64,000 bases of DNA from assembly GCF_008831505.1 (NCBI RefSeq), contig NZ_CP044507.1, forward strand, positions 806,001 through 870,000. The letters are read 5' to 3'. Below, one piece after another: positions 8,725 to 16,633 of this stretch. The translations under genes and the position numbers were made by a program. How positions within the stretch are numbered: the first letter of the stretch is position 1; the number at the start of each line of letters is the position of its first letter. The notes below the pieces were generated by a model. The model saw only the letters and a list, made by a program, of their open reading frames with translations. It searched no databases and had not been told where the DNA came from. The DNA is from Chryseobacterium sp. (GTDB lineage: Bacteria > Bacteroidota > Bacteroidia > Flavobacteriales > Weeksellaceae).

Positions 8725-9840
8725 ATGAGCCGCGAAAACAGCAAATCAGGAAAATCCCAAAGACCGGGAGCTTCCAAATCATCATCCGGTGCAGGTAAAT
8801 CTCGCGCGCCCCAGTCCGATAAACCAAGAGCTTCAAGACCGTCTTCAGGTGCCGACAGACCGCGCAGCCCGAAGGCCGATATATTGGGAGCCAAATCCCA
8901 GCCGCGTGCCGGCAAATCCAGAACATCAAAACTGGAGCAGCCGCGCGAACCCCGACTTTACACCCAGGGCGAAATCCGCAACTTTGAACGTATGCCGGCT
9001 GCCAAACGCGGTGGCAACACAGCAGGAAAAGAGTTGGGCCGTAAGATCATCAACAGAAATGATGATGCCGATAGAACGCGCAACTTTGTACAGAAAAGAA
9101 GACTTGAAAAGATAACCAAGGAAGTTCCGAAAGAGAGCATCCGTCTTAATAAATATATCGCCAACAGTGGGATCTGCAGCCGCAGGGAAGCTGATGAGCT
9201 GATTGAACAGGGTCTCGTGCAGGTGAATGGCCAGGTAGTGACCGAAATGGGCTACCAGGTGCAGAAAACCGATAAAGTAGTCTTCGACGGTCAGGGCATT
9301 ACACCGGAAAAGCCGGTCTATGTACTGCTGAACAAACCTAAAGGATATATCTCCACCACAAAGGACGAGAAGGCCCGGAAGACCGTAATGGACCTTGTGG
9401 CCAATGCCTCGCCTTATAAAGTGCATCCTGTAGGCCGTCTGGACCGCTCAACAACAGGAGTGATCCTCCTGACCAACGACGGGCACATGACGAAGAAACT
9501 AACGCATCCTTCCTTCAACGCCAAGAAAATCTACCACGTTACGCTGGACAGAAAGCTGGACCGTGCGGACCTTAACGCCATTGCTGAAGGAATCCGTCTG
9601 GAAGAAGGCATAGCCGAAATAGACAGTATTTCCTATATTGAAGGTAAGCCGAAGAATGAGATCGGCATCGAGCTGCACATTGGCTGGAACCGCGTGGTAA
9701 GACGTATTTTCCATAAACTCGGATACGAAGTAGAGTTGCTGGACCGTGTCATGTTTGCAGGCTTGACCAAGAAAAACATTAAGCGTGGTCACTGGCGCAT
9801 CCTTACAGACCTGGAGGTGAATAACCTTAAAATGCTGTAA
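8725..9840 (+). CDS. 16S/23S rRNA pseudouridine synthase, RsuA/RluB family
   Basis: A 371-aa protein. Residues 1-135 are a basic, low-complexity extension rich in Ser, Lys, Arg, Pro and Gly with loosely repeated SGA-x-SR motifs. An S4 RNA-binding domain follows (IRLNKYIANSGICSRREAD, about 139-180), then the catalytic domain with the catalytic Asp in VGRLDRSTTG and the family end motif VRRIFHKLGYEV. Members isomerise a specific rRNA uridine in the cytosol. Start 8725 is preferred because the -7 box lies just upstream. The long disordered arm is unusual for RsuA/RluB; its role is unknown, perhaps rRNA binding. Confidence 0.9.
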   Translation: MSRENSKSGKSQRPGASKSSSGAGKSRAPQSDKPRASRPSSGADRPRSPKADILGAKSQPRAGKSRTSKLEQPREPRLYTQGEIRNFERMPAAKRGGNTAGKELGRKIINRNDDADRTRNFVQKRRLEKITKEVPKESIRLNKYIANSGICSRREADELIEQGLVQVNGQVVTEMGYQVQKTDKVVFDGQGITPEKPVYVLLNKPKGYISTTKDEKARKTVMDLVANASPYKVHPVGRLDRSTTGVILLTNDGHMTKKLTHPSFNAKKIYHVTLDRKLDRADLNAIAEGIRLEEGIAEIDSISYIEGKPKNEIGIELHIGWNRVVRRIFHKLGYEVELLDRVMFAGLTKKNIKRGHWRILTDLEVNNLKML

Positions 9841-9862
9841 AACACTTTTTGTAGAAATAATA

Positions 9863-9890
9863 AAATCCGTCTTTTAGGCGGATTTTTTTT
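9863..9890 (+). terminator. Rho-independent terminator
   Basis: A 7-bp stem AAATCCG / CGGATTT with a 9-base loop is followed by a run of T, 23 bases after the pseudouridine synthase stop codon. Confidence 0.8.
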
Positions 9891-9901
9891 AGTTGAAGGA
9901 A

Positions 9902-10561
9902 TTATGGCGCTCCCCTGAAATTTTTCAGTTGCTGATGTAGTATGCTGTTTATTTCTTCAGCTTTATTAAGCGTCATCAGGTGCCCACCATCTTTCACTCT
10001 TGCGTCACATTTAACAAACCAATCAGGTAATATTTTATCGTGTGTTCCATGAATATGAAACACATTTTTTGTGGATGTATAATTTTTCCATCGCGTGATA
10101 CTGTCAATTGCCCATTTTAGAAAAGTCCCGTCGGTGTCTGCAAGGATTTGTTTTAAAAGTCTTTTCTCAGACTCCGAATTTGCTCCGAACATCCAGTTTA
10201 TGAAAAAGCTAGGCCTTTTTAAAAGTTTTTCAGATAGGAGTTTATGCAGCCTGAGTTGTCCGGCTATGCGGAAGTAAAATGGTATTTCCGTTCCTGTTTT
10301 TGCAGATGCGATTAAGATAACTTTTTCGGTGTCGATTTGTTTTGCCACTTCCACAGCCATCATTCCCCCGAAGGACAGTCCGATCAGAATTGGTTTAACT
10401 GTTTTTATTTGCAGAATAATCCTGGATGCATAGCTTTCAATTGTTTCCGGCTCTTGTGGATCGATCCATTTTATATGCGTTATGTGGAAACCCGAAAAGT
10501 CCAGCTTTTTGGAAAACTCTTTCATCTGCACCCAATCCGCTGAACAGCTATATTTCTTTTG
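9902..10561 (-). pseudogene. Alpha/beta hydrolase, disrupted at the 5' end
   Basis: The intact frame (10525 to 9902) encodes an alpha/beta hydrolase fold with the nucleophile elbow GLSFGG, an HGTHDK strand holding the acid, and DGGHLM for the catalytic His. The conserved family N-terminus (SGLGADERVFQK) is present just upstream but in another frame. One base is missing from an A-run (T5 on the plus strand, 10506-10510), and a TAG stop (10548-10550) interrupts the frame before SGLG. With one extra A and TAT for TAG, the reading would be continuous from about 10561. Two lesions suggest a decayed gene; an internal start at 10525 could still make a truncated product lacking the oxyanion-loop region. 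Confidence 0.7.
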
Positions 10562-10645
10562 TCAAAATTCCTTTAGATTTAAGTTTAACAGAATTATTTT
10601 TTAAAATATATTGTGAAGTTTAGGATATTTAACTGCATTTGCATA

Positions 10646-11269
10646 TCAAGTCACTTCGACAATTATTAAAGTTATTAAAATTGTGGTGATGACTGCAGTT
10701 TTCAATCTAAGCTTTTTGAGCCTCAAGCTGTTTCCTATAAAAGTAATTCCTGCACTCAGTAGTAATCCGATAATATACTGTACTACCTTGATCGGCTCTT
10801 GATCTAAAGATTTTGATATGGTTAGTAACAACAGAAAAATTCCTAAAATCATTATTATTGCTCCATATTCACTTTCCCTTTGCACTTTAGCAAGCTTAGA
10901 AAACTTTAGTGAATAATAGAAAAGTATGATGCCAATTAGTAAGTTCGCTAGAATTATGGGGTTTGATATTAGATATGTTCTGCTAAAAGAATATAAAATT
11001 AAATCAGAAAGGAAAGTGTAATAAATTGAAAGTGGTAACATAATTATGCTGCCGACTATAAATAGCCTTGAGTAAATCTCAGTATTCAGTCTTTTTACAA
11101 AAAATGATAAAGCAGACAAGCCCGGCAAAACTATCAGAACAATATTGAGTAAAGCGATGTTTAAGGAGTCAACTTCACTTTTTGAGCTAATATAGGTATC
11201 AATAATACCTAAGACAGATATTAACAAGACTATATAGTTGAAAATCCTGTTTGAATATATTTCTTTCAT
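10646..11269 (-). CDS. Hypothetical membrane protein, six to seven segments
   Basis: A 207-aa, very hydrophobic protein with about six to seven membrane segments (roughly residues 10-28, 36-56, 68-88, 102-122, 138-155, 162-178 and 186-205) and few charged loops. I do not recognise a family. The gene is AT-rich compared with the backbone, has no cotranscribed neighbour, and sits between a pseudogene and a relic, which fits an accessory or transferred gene. Confidence 0.6.
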   Translation of the reverse strand: MKEIYSNRIFNYIVLLISVLGIIDTYISSKSEVDSLNIALLNIVLIVLPGLSALSFFVKRLNTEIYSRLFIVGSIIMLPLSIYYTFLSDLILYSFSRTYLISNPIILANLLIGIILFYYSLKFSKLAKVQRESEYGAIIMILGIFLLLLTISKSLDQEPIKVVQYIIGLLLSAGITFIGNSLRLKKLRLKTAVITTILITLIIVEVT

Positions 11270-11328
11270 CTATTTATGTCCTATTTTCAATCTAGGATTC
11301 CCATTGGCTGCGGTAACTCGCTTCTCAT

Positions 11329-11426
11329 TCACCCGTCCAAAACGGCCTGAAGATATTCTGCAGCCATTTCATTGGTGCCCGGGTACTCGTAGATATTAAA
11401 TTTTCCGTTACTATTTTTCTTTTTTT
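11329..11426 (-). pseudogene. Possible C-terminal gene relic
   Basis: Between the membrane-protein genes a short minus-strand frame encodes about 30 residues ending YEYPGTNEMAAEYLQAVLDG before a stop. Its composition resembles a normal protein C-terminus and its GC is like the backbone, yet no start or upstream coding sequence remains. It may be what is left of a deleted gene. I cannot name the family. Confidence 0.3.
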
Positions 11427-11516
11427 AGGGCAGAGTCCTGAGCGATATTACGAAAAAGTTAGGATCTTAGACATATATTTTTAACTTAGCAGGTAACATA
11501 ACTGTAATCAGTCACC

Positions 11517-11801
11517 ATGCAACTGCCACAATACTTCTACTGGATTCAACTAATTCTTGGAATCTTCACCCTGTCGTATCTTTTAAAGTCAAAAAACCAG
11601 CTTCAACGAGCGGTCGGAACTACAGAGAAGGTGTTTATTGCACGTTTGTTATTCTCCGGACTGATTCTATTTGCCGCAGCTTTATTTTTTGTTGACGACT
11701 ATTCCTTAAGCAATATCTACACGGTTTTCATTGTGACGCTCACCATGGTTTGGGCCGTTGCCGCACTTTATATTTTAGTGCGAAGATGGAAATCAATTTG
11801 A
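11517..11801 (+). CDS. Hypothetical small membrane protein, three segments
   Basis: A 94-aa protein with three predicted membrane helices (about residues 6-24, 42-60 and 65-87) and a basic C-terminus (RRWKSI). No family recognised. It ends 17 bases before the GreA/GreB-family gene on the same strand and is probably cotranscribed with it. Confidence 0.6.
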   Translation: MQLPQYFYWIQLILGIFTLSYLLKSKNQLQRAVGTTEKVFIARLLFSGLILFAAALFFVDDYSLSNIYTVFIVTLTMVWAVAALYILVRRWKSI

Positions 11802-11818
11802 ATTCAAAAGAATGTATT

Positions 11819-12319
11819 ATGAGCAGAGGTTTTGTAAAGGAAAGCGATCAGGAAGATTTGCCAATGGTTCCGCCGCGTGCCGACTTACCCGCCGGGACAG
11901 TGAATTACGTTACTGAGGTAGGTTACGCGGAGTTACTTGCAGAACGCGATCAGTTGATTCATGAGCGCGACAGTCTTACAGTCTCAGATGAAAACGAAAA
12001 GCGCATCACCGTTAATTTTATCAATGCCAAATTAGACTTGCTCAATGAACGCATTTCCAGCGCGAAAGTGGTAGACCTTTCAAAGCAGCCAAAAGACAAA
12101 GTCCGTTTCGGTGCAGAAGTTTTCTTTACCGTAGATTCAGATCCAAAAATCCAGCACTATCAAATTGTGGGTGTGGACGAGGCCAATATCGCCAAAGGAA
12201 AAATTGCATTTACCTCACCCATTGCGAAGATATTTATGGACCGAAAAGTGGGCGAAACTGTGAAACTGAAACTGGAAAAAGGGGAGAAGGAGTTTAAGAT
12301 TGTGGAGGTGCGATATTAA
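11819..12319 (+). CDS. GreA/GreB-family elongation factor-like protein
   Basis: A 166-aa protein. Residues 35-80 are a charged coiled-coil like the Gre N-terminal hairpin, and residues 95-166 match the GreA/GreB C-terminal FKBP-like domain (VRFGAEVFFTV, then the SPIAKIFMDRKVGETVKL signature). Gre factors bind RNA polymerase and stimulate cleavage of backtracked RNA. The start at MSRGFVKESDQED is chosen over an upstream in-frame start that would run into the previous gene. It resembles GreB-type paralogs of Bacteroidetes more than the main GreA. Confidence 0.75.
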   Translation: MSRGFVKESDQEDLPMVPPRADLPAGTVNYVTEVGYAELLAERDQLIHERDSLTVSDENEKRITVNFINAKLDLLNERISSAKVVDLSKQPKDKVRFGAEVFFTVDSDPKIQHYQIVGVDEANIAKGKIAFTSPIAKIFMDRKVGETVKLKLEKGEKEFKIVEVRY

Positions 12320-12486
12320 CATAGGCAGTGCCCGTGTCCTTCCTCCCACTGCAAATCTTAATCTTTGAACTGTTGGCGAATCTTCGGTTTGCCTCCGACA
12401 AATCTTCGATTTCGTGTCTTGCGGACAAGACGACCCGAGGGAGCTGAATGACGTGAAGCATAAGCTAAGTTATTAGCGGCATGTTT
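12320..12486. repeat. Intergenic element, copy 1, downstream of a lone lipoprotein gene
   Basis: Contains a perfect hairpin GTCTTG-CGGA-CAAGAC (12416-12431) and the motif AGCTAAGTTATTAGCGG (12463-12479), ending 7 bases from the stop of the minus-strand lipoprotein gene. A related element with the same two parts lies at 14191-14226 beside another minus-strand gene. The element is GC-richer than the genes it flanks. Confidence 0.6.
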
Positions 12487-12990
12487 TTAATTCATTTGTT
12501 TCCAAGTGATTCCCTCTGAAGGTATATTATATTTTAATATATTTGTTTTAGTATCAATTTCAATCCACATTACAGGATAATCAGAAATAATAGGTATTTT
12601 TTCCTCATTGATTTTTCCTCTGAAGAAATTGTCTTCAATTGGTTTATATTGTAAATCGAAAATGTTTTTTAATTCAGAACTTATAAATATATCGTAGCCT
12701 CTGTATTTAAAAAACCCAAATTTAGATTTTCCTTGTTCTGATATTTTTTTTGCACTTTCATCGCTGTAAATGGTTGGACTATCATTAACTGCGGTGATAG
12801 AAATTTTTTCATTTTTGATTGAAGAATATAGTGTGATTGATTTCTTATTTTTATTTTGACTCATAAATTCAATAAAGAGTTCAATTGCATTATTTAACTT
12901 GTCATTTTTCCCAATTGATTTTAAATTTTCTACTTTATTGCACAAGTTTAGAAAAATGATAATCAAAAATAGAAATCGAATTTGTTTCAT
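12487..12990 (-). CDS. Hypothetical lipoprotein
   Basis: A 167-aa protein starting with a lipoprotein signal (hydrophobic FLFLIIIFLNLC, lipobox LNLC, Cys17). The mature part is lysine-rich and has no family I recognise. The gene is AT-rich, stands alone on the minus strand and is bordered on both sides by GC-richer repeated or hairpin-bearing DNA. It is probably an outer- or inner-membrane-anchored accessory protein. Confidence 0.6.
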   Translation of the reverse strand: MKQIRFLFLIIIFLNLCNKVENLKSIGKNDKLNNAIELFIEFMSQNKNKKSITLYSSIKNEKISITAVNDSPTIYSDESAKKISEQGKSKFGFFKYRGYDIFISSELKNIFDLQYKPIEDNFFRGKINEEKIPIISDYPVMWIEIDTKTNILKYNIPSEGITWKQMN

Positions 12991-13277
12991 AATCTATTTG
13001 TGGTTTTTTGGTAACATTCCTGTAATGACCACCCGGCTTTGTCGCCGTTTCGGGGAGGAGCCCAAAGGCTCCGATCCGGAATGCGTCAAAGGCGGTAGTA
13101 GGGAAAACGTCGTATGGATGCAACGATGGTTTCTCAAATGTTAGCGTATATGAGTTGTGGCGGCTTTCGAAGCACTTTCCTGTCGGCTTGCAACAAAATT
13201 TTCTCAAAAGCTCTAAGCTTGAATTTACCACTTTCCCCGACATTAGTTATTTACGCTGTTGTGCGGTCGGCTTTTTT
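12991..13277. other. GC-rich intergenic element between two lipoprotein genes
   Basis: Gene-free, GC-richer than its flanks. It holds a perfect hairpin GGAGCC-CAAA-GGCTCC (13057-13072), a CGGC/GCCG hairpin just before it, a segment TGTTAGCGTATATGAG (from about 13139), and TTAGTTATTTACGC (13246-13259) close to the stop of the next minus-strand gene. The layout resembles the elements at 12320-12486 and 14191-14226. Confidence 0.5.
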
Positions 13278-13715
13278 TTATTCTTTCAATGTTGTATTCA
13301 AAATCGGGAATTCTTTTTCAATTGTTCTGTCATCCACTTTTCCGTCATTGTTATGGTCGCCATATTCAAGTCCTGCTCTGATTAAACTCCGAAGTCCTTT
13401 AATCTCATTGGTGTCAAGTCGAAGAACCATTTGATTAAAATTATTTTCTCCGATTAGGTAAATTATCTGAGTCAGCACAAAACCCAAGTCATAACAACCT
13501 GCTCCGCCACCACAAGGAAAACTAGTTAATTTTGGTATGGCTTTTTCTTTTTGGTCTAACGCTTCTTTAATTAGTTTTCGCAATTCTTTATTGGTTTCGT
13601 AGTCCTGATGAACATAAAGTGTTTCGGCAATTTCGATTCCGTTTGTTTCTTTCTGTTTGCAGCTATTAAATGTCAAAAGGATAAGAAGAAGTGGTATTTT
13701 CAGAATTCGTGTCAT
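13278..13715 (-). CDS. Hypothetical lipoprotein with an EF-hand-like loop
   Basis: A 145-aa protein with a lipoprotein signal peptide (lipobox FNSC, Cys19). The mature part has a Cys-Gly-rich loop (FPCGGGAGCYD) and, near the C-terminus, DHNNDGKVDD, which fits a calcium-binding EF-hand loop. Family not recognised. It is a lone minus-strand gene in the accessory region, followed by a GC-rich intergenic element. Confidence 0.6.
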   Translation of the reverse strand: MTRILKIPLLLILLTFNSCKQKETNGIEIAETLYVHQDYETNKELRKLIKEALDQKEKAIPKLTSFPCGGGAGCYDLGFVLTQIIYLIGENNFNQMVLRLDTNEIKGLRSLIRAGLEYGDHNNDGKVDDRTIEKEFPILNTTLKE

Positions 13716-14234
13716 TTGTTTGATTGTCGTCTATTTTAGCTGCCGCATATCGACCGTCCGGCTTTGTTGCGCGTCCTGGGATGATCTACTCTGAAATTCG
13801 TCACGCGGACGTTATAAAATAATTTCCTTTAAAGATATTCAAATTTTTAAACTGCAGACTGAGAAGTGAGAATTGAATTTTGCGTGGCAACTGCTTGCAG
13901 GTAAACTTGATCTCCACTGTGGTGTTCGGGCGTCTCGGTCCGCCACCGGAATTTCTTTTCGTTATCCAACCATTGTCTGCAAAATAAACTTTGTGGGTAA
14001 GGGAATCTGTGTTCTGCAGCGAAGAAAAACAGCAGAAAACACCCACAAAGACCACAAAAGGCCAAAAAAAAAAGCAGTCCTTCTAAAAAACTGCTCTATT
14101 ATCCTAAATTCTAAAAACGATAACTCCATAAGATTACCAACTGGGGAGAAAAAGCTACCGAATGTTCCGTTCAACGGGCTTTCATTTCTTGTCTTGCAGA
14201 CAAAACGAAAGCTTAGTTATTAGCTGAAGGTTTT
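13716..14234. other. Long intergenic stretch in the accessory region
   Basis: No gene I can support. The right end carries the repeated element described at 14191-14226. The left end has a GC-rich patch with arms CGTCCG (13755-13760) and CGGACG (13806-13811). Several overlapping minus-strand ORFs of 70-84 codons exist around 13800-14170; one carries ADNGW and a hydrophobic, Cys-containing N-terminus, but none has a credible start, ribosome site or composition. Confidence 0.5.
14191..14226. repeat. Intergenic element, copy 2
   Basis: GTCTTGCAGACAAAAC (14191-14206) followed by AGCTTAGTTATTAGCTG (14210-14226) matches the element at 12416-12479 with single-base differences and a 28-base shorter spacer. 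It ends 8 bases from the stop of the 82-aa gene. Confidence 0.6.
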
Positions 14235-14483
14235 TTAATTTTCATATTCACCATCCTCTAATAATTTGTAATAATCGCCCGCTTGAAATGTTCGAGAATC
14301 AGTTGGACAAATTCCATAAGTTCCTCCATCACTTCTGTGGCAAAGTATTGCAATATCATCTCCACATTCTATTTCTATTTCTTCGGCAGGTTTAATAATA
14401 TCGTTTTTAATTCCGCCTGTACTCCAGTTTATTGAAATGCTGATATCAACATTTGAATTGTTTTTTAATGTTCCAGTTGCCAT
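14235..14483 (-). CDS. Hypothetical 82-aa protein, partner of the collar-domain gene
   Basis: An 82-aa protein without a signal peptide. The alternating polar and hydrophobic pattern (TLKNNSNVDISISINWS, then PAEEIEIECGDDIAILC) suggests a small beta-sandwich, and three Cys are present. No family recognised. It starts 11 bases after the stop of the 608-aa collar-domain gene on the same strand, so the two form a unit. It is AT-rich like its partner. Confidence 0.65.
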   Translation of the reverse strand: MATGTLKNNSNVDISISINWSTGGIKNDIIKPAEEIEIECGDDIAILCHRSDGGTYGICPTDSRTFQAGDYYKLLEDGEYEN

Positions 14484-14494
14484 ATTTTTAATTT

Positions 14495-16321
14495 TTATTG
14501 TGCTCTGATTATAAAGTTTACATAGTAGTTTTTGGGTCGAGTTTCATTTCCTCCTTTATTGGTTGTTTGTGTAATTTTGAAATTTTTATTAGAAGCGTCA
14601 TTTCCTGTTCCATTATTTGAATTTCCAGGAATATTATCTGTATCATAATCGTGATTATGAGATTTAAATTCATCATTTTGGAAGCTCCCTACTTCACGAC
14701 TTTGTCCTTTTCCATTAGCAATTCTAATATCTGAATCAGGATCTGAAATGTTTATTGTATCATAGTCTACACCTCTTAAAAACTGACCTTGCAAATTTGG
14801 TATTTTGAATTTTGTATCTGATGATGCAGTTCCCCAATTATTTTGAAGAATTTTTTCTAAATCTGAATATTCACTTTTTTCTAATTCTGCTCCATCACAA
14901 AGAAGCCAACCCAATGGAATAGTTTCACGACTTCCTCCAAATGCTAGAATTGAGCCAATAGGGTTGTCTTTATCTGTAATTGAACCGTTATTATAGTTAT
15001 TTTTTTTAGAATTCCAAACCGCAGGATATAAAAATGGAGTGATTGAATTTTTTTTAGATTCTCTATTTACTAAAATTGCTAAATTGGAAAATTCGTCTTT
15101 TAGCTGTGACTCACTAATGAGATACAAATCAATTTTAATAGGAATAATATCTGCTCCCTTTTTTTGCCATTCAATATCATCTTGAGTCTTGAAGTTATTT
15201 TCTGTATCTTTTTCACCCTTTATACCTCCATAGGTAAAAGATTCTTTGTTTTTATCACTTTTATCAATTACAGGTTTAGATTTAAGAAGTTCTTCCGATT
15301 CTTTAGCAGACATTGTATACTCAATCTGATCATTAAACAATTTAACTAAATTATTATTTGTTATTTCAATCTTTACCTCTATTCTTTGCTTGTTTTCAAA
15401 AAGTTTGTCAACAAATCCTTTTATTAATTCTGAATATTTTGTTGTATCTCCATCAACAGATAAACTTATTTCCGATTTATTTTCATTAATGATATCGGAA
15501 ATAAAAGTTCTATTTAAAAAGCGTTTTTTCTTTTGTTCATTTGAAAGAACTGAACTTGTAGCTCCTGCACCTATACTTAACGAACCTAATGAAATTCCAA
15601 ATCCACCACCTGATGATGATGACTTTATTTTATTTTCAATAATTAAATCTTCATCACCAATAATTTTTTTGATGTTTTGTGAATTATTAAAAAAAGTAGC
15701 AATTGCACTTATAGTTGTGGTAGAATATGGAGAGCCGTCTCCATATAAGTTAGCCCAAATTAAATTTGTACGTCTATTGTTAAAGAAGTTATTAAGTTGT
15801 TTAAATGTTCCTTTAATTACATATGCTCGTTCACTAATTAATGATAGTTGTGTGGTGAAATTATCTTCTGGTGTAATATTTATAAAATCATCTTCATTTA
15901 ACCATTGTTTGGTTTCTCCAACTTTTGCATAAACTTTGAAAAATTTAAAAGGAAGTAGGTTTAAAGAAATATCAGTAGTAGTTATATTTTCTTTTTTATC
16001 TTTGCTTCTTTTCGCGTTTTCAATTGCAATAATTTTTGATTCAATATTTTTCTCAATTTCTTTGTCGGAATGATATATCAATAAAGAAAGTTCTAGTTGA
16101 TTGTCTAAATTTTCAAACTCGTCCTTTTTTTCATTTAATTGTATTTCAAAATCATTCCAATCAACAATAATGAGTGGAGTGAAAAAATAATTTCTTTCAT
16201 CTTTACTTCTATATAATCCTATTTTAATTCCTCCGAAAGAATTATCTAAAGTAAATGCATTATAGAATGCTGGAATTTCAAAATCCAATGCTGTACCTTG
16301 ATTGTTTACATTTGTTTCCAT
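14495..16321 (-). CDS. Large protein with C-terminal phage tail collar domain
   Basis: A 608-aa protein. The C-terminal 150 residues match the phage tail collar domain: GSILAFGG..PLGWLLCDG, FKIPNLQGQFLRG, SHNHDYD and the final ETRPKNYYVNFIIRAQ. About 450 unrecognised residues precede it, including a Gly/Ser-rich, weakly hydrophobic segment (GGGFGISLGSLSIGAGATSS, about 240-260) between lysine- and asparagine-rich regions. No signal peptide. Microcystin-dependent-protein-like collar proteins in Bacteroidetes are usually about 170-200 residues, so this is an unusual fusion. No other phage gene is nearby. The gene is strongly AT-rich, which suggests acquisition. Confidence 0.7.
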   Translation of the reverse strand: METNVNNQGTALDFEIPAFYNAFTLDNSFGGIKIGLYRSKDERNYFFTPLIIVDWNDFEIQLNEKKDEFENLDNQLELSLLIYHSDKEIEKNIESKIIAIENAKRSKDKKENITTTDISLNLLPFKFFKVYAKVGETKQWLNEDDFINITPEDNFTTQLSLISERAYVIKGTFKQLNNFFNNRRTNLIWANLYGDGSPYSTTTISAIATFFNNSQNIKKIIGDEDLIIENKIKSSSSGGGFGISLGSLSIGAGATSSVLSNEQKKKRFLNRTFISDIINENKSEISLSVDGDTTKYSELIKGFVDKLFENKQRIEVKIEITNNNLVKLFNDQIEYTMSAKESEELLKSKPVIDKSDKNKESFTYGGIKGEKDTENNFKTQDDIEWQKKGADIIPIKIDLYLISESQLKDEFSNLAILVNRESKKNSITPFLYPAVWNSKKNNYNNGSITDKDNPIGSILAFGGSRETIPLGWLLCDGAELEKSEYSDLEKILQNNWGTASSDTKFKIPNLQGQFLRGVDYDTINISDPDSDIRIANGKGQSREVGSFQNDEFKSHNHDYDTDNIPGNSNNGTGNDASNKNFKITQTTNKGGNETRPKNYYVNFIIRAQ

Positions 16322-16356
16322 TTTTATTAATTTTTAAAATTTGAATAATAAAATTA

Positions 16357-16376
16357 TATAAATTATATAATTTATA
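16357..16376. promoter_or_regulatory. 20-bp perfect palindrome upstream of the collar gene
   Basis: TATAAATTATATAATTTATA is its own reverse complement and lies 36-55 bases before the start of the 608-aa gene. Position and symmetry fit an operator, although in such AT-rich DNA palindromes are less rare. Confidence 0.4.
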
Positions 16377-16418
16377 CAAATAAAATTCATGTAACATACT
16401 GGTAAACTTTCAGCTAAC

Positions 16419-16453
16419 TTGTATATATGTATTACAAAATCATACATATACAA
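16419..16453. repeat. Imperfect inverted repeat upstream of the collar gene
   Basis: Arms beginning TTGTATATATGTAT (16419-16432) and ending ATCATACATATACAA (16439-16453) are near-reverse complements around a short A-rich centre. A related GATATGTATGAC follows at about 16467-16478. It could be a second operator or a terminator-like structure. Confidence 0.4.
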
Positions 16454-16561
16454 CCACTGGGCGGGAGATATGTATGACTAACGTGTTATTTTTATTAAAT
16501 TCAAATATAACTTAATTTTACTTTCCCCTACTGATTTCTTTTATCAGCATACCCTTAAAAC

Positions 16562-16597
16562 AAAAAAAGGCGGAAGAAGTAAAAACTTCCTCCGCCC
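16562..16597 (-). terminator. Terminator of porX
   Basis: On the minus strand a 12-bp stem (arms 16569-16580 and 16585-16596, one mismatch) is followed by a seven-base T run. A second inverted repeat, GAGCCCAAA / TTTGGGCTC, spans about 16600-16648 and overlaps the porX stop codon. Confidence 0.8.
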
Positions 16598-16633
16598 AAG
16601 AGCCCAAAAATCAAATAAACTATGAAAAAAAAA

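Larger units (their letters stand above)
16322..16633. other. AT-rich intergenic region between the collar gene and porX
   Basis: It holds a 20-bp palindrome, a second long inverted repeat and the porX terminator, listed separately. No ORF of note was seen. Its composition matches the collar gene more than porX. Confidence 0.6.

Noticed and set aside
12463-12486. Classical integron attC sites
   Set aside because: The AGTTATTAGC-type ends do not fit the GTTRRRY core, and there is no integron integrase; kept only as cassette-like repeats.
13801-14174. Minus-strand ORFs of 70-84 codons, one with a hydrophobic Cys-containing start
   Set aside because: Frames overlap each other, have no good start context or family, and a poly-T stretch feeds the apparent hydrophobic part.
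14495-16321. Prophage or tail-like particle region
   Set aside because: Only one collar domain is seen; no capsid, portal, terminase, tail tube, baseplate or lysis genes occur within the window.
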